A DNA stretch of 64,000 bases, taken from Anseranas semipalmata (lineage: Eukaryota > Chordata > Aves > Anseriformes > Anseranatidae). The notes under the pieces were generated by a model that searched no databases, had not been told where the DNA came from, and saw nothing but the letters and a program-made list of their open reading frames with translations. This document shows positions 11,001 to 49,505 of this stretch, in pieces (position 1 is the stretch's first letter; every line of letters begins with the position of its first letter). Made by a program: the position numbers and the translations under genes. Where the stretch lies: positions 481,498 through 545,497 of the forward strand of contig VXAA01006069.1 in assembly GCA_013399115.1 (NCBI GenBank), in the 5' to 3' direction.

Positions 11001-13972
11001 TTCAAAGTACCAAAATCGTAGAACCATGAGTAGCTCTGATCGTGCAATGATGAACGCTTTCAAAGAAATTACGAACATGGCAGACAGAATCAACCTCCCT
11101 AGAAATATAGTTGTAAGTTCATGTCTCTCTTTCTTTAATTGTTCTGGCATTGACTTAGTTAGCATAATATAATGAGCACATGAATTTTTGATATTGCTGC
11201 TAATTAAATGGCCTAGAGTTAATTAAATTTAGTCTTCTTGCTTTGAAGGATCGAACAAATAATTTATTTAAGCAAGTGTATGAGCAGAAGAGCCTGAAGG
11301 GAAGGAGTAATGATGCTATTGCTTCTGCTTGTCTCTACATAGCCTGTAGGCAAGAGGGTGTTCCAAGAACATTTAAAGGTAAGCTTTCGGTGATACAGAT
11401 TCAATTTTGCTATGAAGTATCTGGTTATTGTTACTGGAGGAAGTTGGTTTTCTCCTTTCTGGACTTTGCTGATTTGGTTGTTCTCAGCTATAGTCTACCT
11501 CGTTTGGGTCCAGGGAGGAGGGGGGGGAGTCTAGAAAAAAATTGCTACATTTATAATGTGAGCAGGCTCTCGGGCATGGCATTTTTGGTGATAATGCATT
11601 TAAAAATTGTCATTTGAGAGTCATTCCGAGTATTGGTAAAATTTAAGATATTGCTTGATCTGAGGACTGCGGGGACTCTTCTAACAGAATTTGAACCAAC
11701 AGCTCTATGGTGAGTATGTGCATCCTTTCCCTGAAAAGGATAGAACTTTGGCATTGAGTATCAAGTCTCCCTTACTAAGCAACCTGTATTTATTAGCTCC
11801 TCATGAAAAGTTTGCACTGACTTAAGTGATTTTGAAGTTTCATAAACGTGCAAAGCTTCTTTGGTGGTGGCCGTCATCACATTGGTCTGCTTTGTGGTGT
11901 TAATGTATAGAGAATCAAATTTGCATATTGTGGGGGAGAAAATGCTGTCAAACCTAAAGTTCATTTTTTCTCTTTGTTTAGAAATATGTGCAGTGTCCAG
12001 GATTTCGAAGAAGGAAATAGGCCGGTGTTTTAAACTTATTTTGAAAGCTCTGGAAACCAGTGTTGATCTGATTACAACCGGAGACTTCATGTCAAGATTC
12101 TGTTCAAATCTGGGTCTTCCCAAACAAGTACAAATGGCAGCCACACACATTGCCCGTAAAGCTGTGGAATTAGATTTGGTTCCTGGGAGAAGCCCTATCT
12201 CTGTAGCAGCTGCAGCTATTTATATGGCATCACAAGCTTCTGCAGAGAAAAGGACACAAAAAGGTAAAACTTCACTTTATTCAATGTCTTCCTGCTTGAA
12301 AGAGAATTCAAGGTTACTGTAGAGCTTGGATGAAGTCATTGGAGGTAGTGGTAAGCTGGCATTCCAATGGCATGCAGCAGAGACCAAACCAGTTTATCCC
12401 CCCCAAATAAAAATAGAATGATTAGCTATGCTCAGGGAAACTGAGTTCACTTTCTTCTGGCACTAGAAGTTGGATTCTTAAATGCAGTAGACCAATACAT
12501 TCAAATGAGCATAATTTAAACTTCACCCATGCTAACATTTGCATGTGTACGTTCTGCTGCTCTAAAATACTCCAAATGCAAACTTAGTGGCAGTTAGCTA
12601 GTAGCTAGTATTATGGCTTTAGTTTACACTCTTAGTCTTAAATCGTTCTGGCAGCCCCGAATCACCTCAACTGTGGGATAGACCTGGCCATAGATCACCT
12701 TTAGCATTACTCTCTTCAGTAGGGTAGCCCTTAGAAAGCCAGTGAAGAGTCCAGGCCTGCTCTTGAGCTTCAGAACGGCAGTGATCAGCCTCTGGCTTTT
12801 GAGAAAATTGGGCCTACGTGAGGGCAATGCGTGGGGAAGGAAGGGAGCGAAGGCTGCCTTGGATAGGACTTGGTGTGGCGAATGGATCCAGGTGCCTACA
12901 GCTGGCTATAGAAGCTTAGTTGATTTGTCTGGTCCAGTTCAGATCAGAAACGTTAAAAATCCAGCAATTTCTTAGAGGAGAGATTCTTTTAGGTAAATAA
13001 TAGTCTTTATCTGTCAGGTTAGGGTGCTTTGTTCTGCATTAAGTACTGCTTGTTCTGTCCCTGGAACTTCCATCATGTTGGCGGTTTTCTGGGCATGTGA
13101 GTGACCTAGAACCCAAGCAGTACTGTGCCTTCATCCTTGCTCACCTTGAGCTGTTTGATGCTCTCTCTTAAGAGTCTTTGTTAAAACAAAATACAGCTGC
13201 CTGCAGTTGATGCATACGTGCCTCATACTCCTTCAGTGTCGTGGGACAGTCCTGAGGCTTTCATGCATTTCAAGGTTTGAAATTCCAACCTTTCTTAAAT
13301 TGATTCAAGATTTAACCCCCTTTGCATCTCAAGCAGTGTTTCCTTTGCTTATTGAACAGTAGTTTGCTCTGTACTTCTGCTATATTTGTTTTTGCATTTT
13401 AAGGTAAATGTATTTCATGTTCAGCTAAAGGTATCACTTTTTGCCTATGCACGTCGTCTTCTGTTTTTGATTATATTTAATTAGAGCACAAAAATGAGGA
13501 GCTTGATGTTGACAGTGATTTATTAGAGTATTGCTGGGAATACGTAGACTTTGCAGTGGATGTTTTTAATGAGTTTTGCACTCTTGGCCCTTTGTCAATT
13601 TGAAACTGATTTTGATCCAAGATGGGTAGCATAAGTTGAATTATGGCATATGAGAAAAGCAACTTTGTTACATGCAAAATATTAGTCACCATGGCTAAAA
13701 TAGTTTTATTCCAGGCTTTTGGGAGAGTTATGAACAAAGCTGTGTGTCTAGCACTTTGTTATAAATGATGTTTGCTGTTTTCTTCAATAGAAATGGCAAA
13801 AATAAAAACTGTAATTATTTGTCTGCTTTTTGTCTTAGAAATTGGTGATATTGCTGGTGTGGCTGATGTTACGATCAGACAATCGTACAGGCTGATCTAT
13901 CCTCGGGCTCCCGATCTCTTCCCAGCAGACTTCAAGTTTGATACCCCGGTAGACAAACTACCACAGCTGTGA
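4920..13972 (+). CDS. GTF2B: GTF2B, general transcription factor IIB (five C-terminal coding exons, 5' partial)
   Basis: TFIIB bridges promoter-bound TBP and RNA polymerase II and helps position the start site and open DNA in the nucleus. Joined exons 4920-5053, 10966-11112, 11249-11378, 11982-12263 and 13839-13972 encode residues 42-316; the 824 coding bases plus one base from the missing exon give exactly 275 codons, matching the 316-residue human protein. Visible parts are the B-reader ([10 protein letters not shown], then DPSRVGD with Ser65), the B-linker and both cyclin folds. Lys238, the reported autoacetylation site, is present in ARKA. The zinc ribbon (residues 1-41) lies upstream of the window. 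All introns obey GT/AG. Position 223 is Gly where I recall Cys in human; the few other differences are conservative. It converges on PKN2. Identification is near certain from residue-level identity. Confidence 0.98.
5054..10965 (+). other. GTF2B: GTF2B intron of about 5.9 kb
   Basis: The intron runs from donor GTAAAA to acceptor TTTTCAG. Its ends are AT-rich, but roughly 6.3-10.4 kb is visibly richer in G and C and holds many short overlapping open frames on both strands, none resembling a known protein. It may contain a decayed insertion; I cannot name one. No splice-flanked conserved exon was found inside. Confidence 0.7.
10966..11112 (+). CDS. GTF2B: GTF2B exon: B-linker and start of cyclin fold 1
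   Basis: This 147-base phase-0 exon encodes residues 87-135, [15 protein letters not shown] to LPRNIV. The acceptor is TTTTCAG and the donor GTAAGT. It covers the B-linker, which assists promoter opening, and the entry to the first cyclin-like repeat. ITNMAD replaces ITTMAD as I recall it from human, a mild change. Confidence 0.97.
11249..11378 (+). CDS. GTF2B: GTF2B exon: cyclin fold 1
   Basis: This 130-base exon encodes residues 136-178 plus the first base of codon 179. It starts [13 protein letters not shown] after acceptor TTTGAAG and ends in the donor GTAAGC. The sequence is the centre of cyclin repeat 1, which contacts TBP and DNA. Ser replaces Ala in the LKGRSNDAI segment relative to human as recalled. 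Confidence 0.97.
11379..11981 (+). other. GTF2B: GTF2B intron with a G-rich tract
   Basis: A 603-base intron. The one thing of note is a G-rich tract at 11506-11527, with G runs of 3, 3, 2 and 8, on the transcribed sense strand. Nothing else is recognisable. Confidence 0.8.
11982..12263 (+). CDS. GTF2B: GTF2B exon: cyclin fold 1/2 junction and most of fold 2
   Basis: This 282-base exon completes Glu179 and encodes residues 180-272 plus one base. It begins [15 protein letters not shown] and includes [18 protein letters not shown], with Lys238 in the ARKA segment. The acceptor is TTTAG and the donor GTAAAA. Residue 223 reads Gly in CSNLGLPK; I recall Cys at this place in human TFIIB. The recognition helix that contacts the upstream BRE is specified around here and in the last exon. 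Confidence 0.97.
12264..13838 (+). other. GTF2B: GTF2B last intron
   Basis: A 1575-base intron from donor GTAAAA to acceptor TGTCTTAG. It is mostly low-complexity AT-rich sequence with a modest GC-richer stretch around 12.7-12.9 kb. No RNA gene, repeat family or coding exon is recognisable. Confidence 0.75.
13839..13972 (+). CDS. GTF2B: GTF2B terminal coding exon
   Basis: This exon completes Glu273 and encodes residues 274-316, from [16 protein letters not shown] to the terminal DKLPQL, followed by TGA at 13970-13972. The helix-turn-helix of cyclin fold 2 (DVTIRQSYR) lies here. Ala replaces Thr in FPADFKF relative to human as recalled. Confidence 0.97.
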
Positions 13973-14037
13973 AATTGCTGAAGGTTGCTTTAATTTCTAT
14001 TAACAACAACAAAAAAAAACTTTTGATTCTTGCCTAT

Positions 14038-14043
14038 AATAAA
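14038..14043 (+). promoter_or_regulatory. GTF2B: Proximal GTF2B poly(A) signal
   Basis: A canonical AATAAA 66 bases after the stop codon, followed by a GT-rich stretch (TGTACAAAGTGTTAATATTG) suitable for cleavage-factor binding. Confidence 0.55.
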
Positions 14044-14307
14044 GGATGTACAAAGTGTTAATATTGAGTCTTCATGTTGTGGAACCTGGAGGATATGGAG
14101 AATTGAGCATAACTGCCGGAACGCAGCACACATTCCAAGGGTAAACAAGCTCATTGTGTGGCATTTTGTATGTATATATTAGTGGAAGTAAATATTTAAT
14201 GACCGTTGCAACAAACTTAATTTCATATTGTTGTACTTATTTAGATTTCTTTTGTAGGGATCTAGTAAAATGTATTTTGGAAAATTGAAAATATTATGTA
14301 ATTCCCA

Positions 14308-14313
14308 AATAAA
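14308..14313 (+). promoter_or_regulatory. GTF2B: Distal GTF2B poly(A) signal
   Basis: A canonical AATAAA about 340 bases after the stop codon, followed by CTGTTTTCC. It fits the short 3' UTR expected of GTF2B mRNA and is the more likely main site. Confidence 0.6.
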
Positions 14314-14330
14314 CTGTTTTCCAAAAACAC

Positions 14331-17300
14331 TTACCATCTTGTGAATATCACTACAAGTTGATGTGCATGTACTGTTCCGCGTACTGAGAACTGGAATGCA
14401 GTCCGTGGAATAGTAGAGTTAGCTTCATGCTGCCGGCCTTAGTTACAAGGCTCACCTTCTTGACAATTTTAAATCTCTGTAGTGGCTTTAATATTTGTAG
14501 TTCGCTGCAATTTGCAATATGGAAGACTTAACCCAGAATGTAAACAGTTGGTGAAAAGCAGTTTGAATATTTGCACAACTGCTGCTGAAGTTCTCCAAAC
14601 TTGTTTTGAAAAGATCAGTCACCTCCTTGGCAAGTCTCCTTGATTTTCACTGATATCTCTGTGCTTTGCTTTTTTGAATTTGTATTGACAAAACAGCTAA
14701 AGATAAACATGGAGACTTAGTTCAGTTGAATTCCTGACAACTTTATGGTGCTTGGTACTGTGCAAAGGAAGATCAAAAAATATTTCTGATCTTGCTGTTA
14801 AATGTTCTGACATGTCTTTCCACCTTGCAGTCTGGCTGGCCAGCGGTTAAGCTTTTGGCACTGTTATGTTCTACATGAGCACTTAACTCGTTTGAAATGA
14901 TGCACCAGATGCTAAGAAGCGAAGGCCAGAAGTTGTTCAACCCTTCCCAAATTATAATAGCTTTGAAAACTAGCTGCCTCTTGACAGTGTTCCTTTTGTG
15001 TGCAACGCAGCAAATGGGAGTCTTCTCGTTCCTGAACTAATTTTGCATCACAGGTGCAAATTCATTTTAATTTCCAAAATGAACAGCTGAGGGGTCAGCT
15101 TGCTACACATCTGGTCCTAAGCCATCCAGAGGGAGGGCTTTGTGTCCAATGCTAACAGCACTAATTTTCAATAGCCCTCACTGTTTTCTTGGAGGTTTAG
15201 TTTTAATTCTGTTCTACTAAGCAAGACTATTGAAATGAGGCAGCTCAACGTTTTTTCTTTAAACAAATAACAAAGGCTGTACAGTTCTTTTATACCACTG
15301 AAGCTGTTGGTTGCAGTCGTGAAAAATGATTGCGGTGCAGATGTTAAAAGGGGTGTTCCTGGTAGTTTGCAGGGATCGTGTTCTAATGTCATGTACTTCC
15401 TTAAACATGGTTGCAATGTTTTCTGTTACCTGGGCTTTCCCGGTCTTGCTTTGCGCTACTTCTGCTACCACCTTTGTGGGAGTAGGCGCGATGCTTCGAT
15501 CTACCTTAAATGTACTGGTACAGCTTGGAAATGCAGAGGTGAAAGTCCTCTTACAGCAAGTGTACTTTCTGGCATACATCAGTATTAAACTACTACGTGC
15601 GGTTTAGAAATGGCTGAAACCTTACATTTATAATAATGCTCTTGTTTTAAATGCTTGCAGGTATTATGAATAAGCTCTTGACATGTGAGTGGTGAGTTTG
15701 CAGTTGGAATTTGTTACATACAGCAAAAGCTGTCTGGATTGAAATTTAAAAGGCACTTCACCCAGCTCTGGAGTATAGCAGAGGCAGGGATACACTATCC
15801 TGGCTGGACCCCGCCTCTTCCTGCGATTCCGCAAGCAGTCCCTGTACCTCCTGTGATGTGGAGATGGCATTGCCTGCGCAGCCTGAAGGGGTGTAATGAG
15901 GAATATGCTTGAAGGGGCTGTATACTCTGGAAAAAGTTACTTCTTGTCCAAGTAGACTATGGCTAATGTAAAGCATTCCAGGGAAAATAATCGTACACCT
16001 TTGAATTCATTTTTGGGCAGTTATGAACGCTTTAGTAAGCTGCTTTAATGAGGTTAAGAAATTTGGCTTTTCTCACGGAAGCTTCTCCTTCAGAAATGAG
16101 CTCTCCATGTTCGTGGCTGGACACTTCTCAGCGGCGTGCATGGTGTGCAGCAGTTCCCGGTGCAGGGTTAGGTGTGAGCTGTTGGGGACAAGGTTTTTGT
16201 ACTGTAAAGAAGCTCGATGGCTTCTGGGAGCTCTGCTGCACTCTTGTAGCCATTGCAATTGCCTCTGTATGCTGGAGAAGTGACACTTGGCCCTACAGTC
16301 ACAGGCCCTGTACTGAAGGGTGAGACTTCCTTTTGTTGAGTTGGACAGTGCAGCACTTCAGGGTGCTGCATGGGCAAGTTCCTCCAAGTTCTTCAGCTGG
16401 AGAGCATGTGGATGTTGCAACTATTGGTGAAAGGGAGGCATGCTCTTACCTCAGGTCAATTGGAAATTGTATAAAGCAAAGAGATGATCAAGGCTATACC
16501 ACCAGAAGCTGAGAGCAGTTTTAGTCCAGCAGTGACTGCTGTTAATGGTTACAAGTTGGAAGCCTTCAGTCACTTAAAGGCAGCTTTGGTCTGAGCAGCG
16601 GTCGTAGCTCCTTGAAAAGGCAGTCTCTAAATGTCTGGTGGCATCTTAAATCTGCTTAAAGCCACAAATGGTAACTGTATCTCTTCTGATTGAGTTTAAA
16701 CTTTATGTATCTGTGGCAAGCTACCATACTGTCTAGGTGCCTGTCACACTTGTGTTTTATTTAGGTCAGAAGTTTATTGCCTTTGAAGAGGGGCTCAGAC
16801 AGTTGCTGTGAGCTGGAGTGGTGGTAGATAGACACAAGGATCAAGCTCTGGCACTTCACTTTGAAGAGACGCTGTTCTGTGAGAACCTTTCTCCTCAGAC
16901 TCGAGCCTGGTTGTGGTGTAACTTGGAGAATAACCTGTCCTGGTAGGCTCAGCGTCGTAGGCTGAGGTGCAGCATGGGAGCCAGCTGGCTGCATGTGGTG
17001 ATGTGATGGATGGAGAACAGGCACTCTTGCTGTTAATGACAGGGCCGGGCCAGACCATCTTCCTCTGGGCGCTGCAAGCAGTGAGTAACGCTGCTTTTTA
17101 AGAACAGCAAAAGAGCCTATTATTGAGGTGCCAGAGACTTCTTGATGGCCAGTCTGAGTACTGAGTTAAATACAGAAGACGCCCACTTGGTAGATGATGA
17201 GAGGCTGCTCTCTCCATTTACTAAATAAAAGGATAGTGGGGGTGGGTGGCAGGAAGAGCCACTGCGTGACGGCGTAGAGGGAGCGATGACACTCTTTTTG

Positions 17301-18150
17301 GCGGTTTCCAAAGCAATGTCTGTGTGCTTCTAAGCTGGGTGTTTTTCTGTTAATGGGAAGAGGCATGACACCCCAGCAGCCTGGTTTTGGGAGCATTCAC
17401 AGGCGAGAAGAGGGCTGTGACCTCGAGCTTCCAGCCTGCTGGCTGCCTTCTTGTTGTGTTACTGAAGCTGAGGCGCAGGAAGGCTGCGCGGGGAGCAGCC
17501 CCCGACGTGCAGGCAAGGAGAGCGGCTGCAGTCAGGGGCCTGGGTAGGGCCGGGGCTCTGCGAGGAAGCCTGTGTTGTTGCTGGGAGCTGGTTCTGCAGC
17601 GAACCTGGGACAAGACGGGCGAGCTGAAGGATTGCATTCAGCACAGACAACAAAGGACACGGCAGAGTATCTTTAGGTGCTTCCTATGTTAATTGAACAG
17701 CAATTTAGATGGTATTTCAAACTGTCTGTGTCTTCGTTTGGATCCAGCCCTTTCCAGAATGACTGCTTAGTTAAGTGCTGAAGTTGGGTGGCTCTAAGCA
17801 ATGGCCTCATGAAATTTTAGCTTGTTCTTAAGAGTAGTAAGGAAAGATTTATTTTTCTAAATGTACTCGGAAAAGAAAGCTTCATTCTTAAGAACAGGTT
17901 TACTGTGGGTTATGTGCAGGTTTCTGTTTGTTTACAGAGCTGCCCTACATAATGGGGGGGAAAAAGACTGTAATGAAGAAATACCCAGGAGGGAGGGAGC
18001 GTTGTCTCCCACTGTCCTCAAAGGAAGCTTGTGAGGGGAGAATGCCGAGTCAAGCTGGCAACCTAACGTACGTGATCTTTTCCTGCTCCCTTCAGAAGGG
18101 CCGCTCACCCAAACAAGAGAAGACTACTTTCCTTCAACTCAAAAGAGCAG
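14331..18150. other. Intergenic region between converging GTF2B and PKN2
   Basis: About 3.8 kb between the two 3' ends. It is GC-richer than the flanking introns from about 15.0 kb onward and contains a CpG-rich patch near 17.38-17.64 kb. Many short overlapping open frames occur on both strands; none shows a recognisable domain, splice context or conserved family, so I call no gene. A noncoding transcript cannot be ruled out from sequence alone. Confidence 0.65.
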
Positions 18151-20548
18151 GTATGTTCAGGGTTGATTATTTATTTGGAATGAAAAAAAAAAAGGGAGTA
18201 CACTGAGCTACCACTAAGACTGGTTTTCTGTAAGCCCCCTCCTGATTGCAAGTTCATTTCTGAAGTTACCTGTGGAAAAGACATGACATGTCACTTCAAG
18301 AAACAGCAAAATCATGTTTGGGACACAATTTACAAATTACTCTATTTAAAACTTTAATTTGTGATATTAATGACTGCAAAACACTTAGAATGACATTGTT
18401 AAAGGCACATTTCATTTTAATGCATAGTGTACCATTCTAAAATATCCTAATTTCCTTACAAAGTGCTTGAGCAGCCACATACAGATAAAGTATAGCAAAA
18501 TATATTTACAATCTAGGGTTTAAAATCTTAATCTGCCTAAAAATATTTAAAAAACTACAGAGATAAAATTAGTGCTTTCTTTCAGCTTAACTGGGTGAAC
18601 ATACCCTGCCCTCTAATTTTTTTTTCTTTTTAATGATTTACTTAGATTAAAAAAAAAAAGATTTCTGTACAAGATGTAGTTACAAAAAGGTATTTTTCAG
18701 GATACTTTCATAAGTGTTAAGCACCCTGTTAGATGCTCATATATATATTTGGGAACCAGAAAGGGGTAAGCTGACTGTACCTCAAAAGTATTTAGCATTT
18801 AGTTTCAGCTAGATACCAGAACATAATTTGTTTCTTATTTATCAGAATCTGGAAACAAGTAATGCTGAAAAATTTACTCACTCTTCCTAACATGATTTGT
18901 AGAGCTGGTAGAGATGCCTTTCCCTCTTCCTGGGATGGGGGAAGCCTGATTTAGAACTATTAACCATCTTTTCCTTAAGCCTTTCTTCTGCCTGACCCTG
19001 CAGGTCTGTCCAGCATCATGATTTTAAACAACCACCTTAGTTTTGGACACTGAAGTGGTTTCCATTTCTTCTTTGAATAAAACTACAAGTTTTGAATTCA
19101 TTTGAGTGCTGATTCTCACTGTCTTAGCCCACCAACAGCAAACTCTTGGCTAGGACGCACCTGTGAGATTGAACACACAAACTCTGAATGGTGCTAGAGC
19201 TGAGGACAGCGTAGGAAATTTATTTTCTAAGAATTAATGTTTGCCTGCAGAACACCAGGTGCCAAAAACAGGTCTTGGTTTACAAGTACACACAGTGTCT
19301 GGTCTAAATTATTTTTCAACTTTTGAGGTACAGCTTTTAGTGTTAGGAGGTTTATAAAATATACAGTTTTTATCAAAAATATTTATACATTCTGTTACAA
19401 CATATTGCTTTTACCCTTGGTAACTGCCAATCTAAGTTCTGGAGTTCAGTGGCCTAAAGGTATACAAATATTTTTTCACTCAGTGTTCTGTGTTGTTCAC
19501 ATGGCCACTGTGCAAAATCAATGAAGTGGTATAATTAAATTACTTGCCTGGACATATGAATACATTACAACTTCCAAATATACATGTTCACAGCATGTAT
19601 ACATTGAAAATCCTTATGTTTTCTAAAGGTGATATGATTTGTACAGCAGATACAGGATGATCTAGGTGGTTAAATACAGAATGGTTAACTTATCTGTCCA
19701 CTCAGTGAGTGGAAAAGGCATGAGTTTGAGTATAGAAGTGGAGGGGCTTGGGAAACGTATATGCTTTGCTCTTTGTGGTTAGACTGAGCAATGTCCTTGT
19801 TACATTCTTCATTTCAACCAGGGTTTTAAGCCATGCTTAAAAAGCTTGAAGGCAAAACTGTTTGGCAAGTGGCTTTGGTAAACTTCCTGGGTTTTTCTGG
19901 ATTTTTCTTTTTAATGGAAGCACTTACGCTGTTGTTATCTCAGAGGCAAGGCATTTAACATTTTTCCTAATAAATACCATAGAAAATTTATAAAACAAGG
20001 CATATCTGTTCTCAATACCATTATTTTAAGAACACAAGAGGAAGGTGTACATAGAAATGTGTAGTTTTATAGACTGAACAAGATAATATTTAACTGAAAT
20101 CATTTGCCTTCTCCAGATAGAACCATGTTCTGTGTGAGTGTCATCGGTATCCCAAACTTCTATTTCATGTGGCTGAGTAGAGTTAAGTGATTACCTAGCT
20201 CAAAGTCTGCTTTCCTCACTTAAGGCAGATACTTAAAAGACAATGTAATCTGCTGTAGGAGAGTGAAAGTACAGATCCAAGTGTGCCCATGTGTGGGAAG
20301 CTTAATACAGCCTGGATTCACCCACTCAGCTTAAGAACTCCATAGAACTGCTTTCCAGTGCTCAGATAAAAAACATATACAAAGAGGCCACTCTTCACAA
20401 GAGTGTTAAAACAGTACTTAAAAGGATCTTCGTGTGATTTAAAAAAAAATAAGCTACAGGTGGCACAGAGAGCAATTGAAGGGTTGGTATTCTTCTGAGA
20501 GAGGCATTCTTGTGAGCCAGTCAGCTAGGATTTCACAGTGTCTAGAAG
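18151..20548 (-). other. PKN2: PKN2 3' UTR (probable extent)
   Basis: About 2.4 kb of AT-rich sequence downstream of the PKN2 stop codon, rich in T/A runs as expected of a long vertebrate 3' UTR. The left limit is inferred from the most distal good AATAAA. Nearer ATTAAA-type signals at 18353-18358 and 18416-18421 would shorten it by about 200 bases. Confidence 0.55.
18170..18175 (-). promoter_or_regulatory. PKN2: Candidate PKN2 poly(A) signal
   Basis: The plus-strand TTTATT reads AATAAA on the PKN2 strand, within an AAATAAATAAT context about 2.4 kb after the stop codon. Other hexamers exist (AATAAA at 19219-19224, and ATTAAA at 18353-18358 and 18416-18421), so which is used is unknown. Confidence 0.45.
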
Positions 20549-48767
<28,219 letters not shown>

Positions 48768-49357
48768 CTAGAAAGAAAAACATGAATATAACTACCAGAA
48801 AATATGGTTTCTTGACAACACATGCTGCAAAATTGAAGTGACTAGACTTTTGGCCTCTGTATATTAAATACTCACTTTGTAAGACCATTTACTGACCATG
48901 GGTCTACACATGCTGCCCTAAAGCAACAATCTCACAAGACATTACACGTTAACTGGAGTTACATTTTTACATCAGATTTATTTTAAATTTAGTGACATCT
49001 TTAGTGTGCCTATTTTTAACAGCAAGAGATTTAAATACTTCTGGATTTGTCATGGCTGCCTGCCTGGCATTTATATGCCTCAGAGCTAATGACTCACATT
49101 TGTAATTTTCTAGATTTAATTGTGTGTTTTAATAGAGCAAATGGATATAGGAATTAAGACTAAATTCTAACAGTTATTAACTATGATGAATTTCTATATA
49201 TTCATTAGAATATATTTCTTCTAAAGAAATTATTTCTTTAGAAAAAAATGGAAAAACCTTTTCATAATGCTTACAAATGTTTAAATATTGGCTACTGGCA
49301 TCTTTATAGACAATAAAGATGTATCAAGATGTTACTTGAAAGTAAGCTTGCTTAGGT

Positions 49358-49405
49358 GTTTTTTTTTTGTTTGTTTGTTTGGTTGGTTGGTTTTTGTTTT
49401 GTTTC
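49358..49405. repeat. T-rich (TTTG)n / (GGTT)n simple repeat
   Basis: A T run followed by TTTG and GGTT units on the plus strand. It resembles a decayed retroposon tail, but no body is identifiable. Confidence 0.85.
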
Positions 49406-49484
49406 AAATCCCTCAAGTAAAGCCTTTCACTTAAAAAGTGTAATTAAAAAAAATCACTTTCTTCGTGCAGGCAAACTCTGCTAA

Positions 49485-49505
49485 AAAATAAATAAATAAA
49501 TAAAA
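49485..49505. repeat. (AAAT)n simple repeat
   Basis: About five AAAT units in tandem in the PKN2 first intron. Confidence 0.9.

Larger units (their letters stand above)
13973..14330 (+). other. GTF2B: GTF2B 3' UTR
   Basis: Sequence after the GTF2B stop codon up to the second of two AATAAA hexamers. The end point near 14330 is inferred from the distal hexamer plus a usual cleavage distance and is not measured. A shorter mRNA ending near 14060 is equally possible from the proximal hexamer. Confidence 0.7.

Noticed and set aside
17350..17692. Overlapping open frames of 60-100 codons in the intergenic region
   Set aside because: Four frames are open at once because the patch is GC-rich. Arg/Ala/Gly-rich translations look like noncoding sequence.
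17928..18206. 92-codon open frame just downstream of PKN2
   Set aside because: Lys-rich, low-complexity end running into poly(A). It overlaps the probable PKN2 3' end on the other strand, with no coding evidence.
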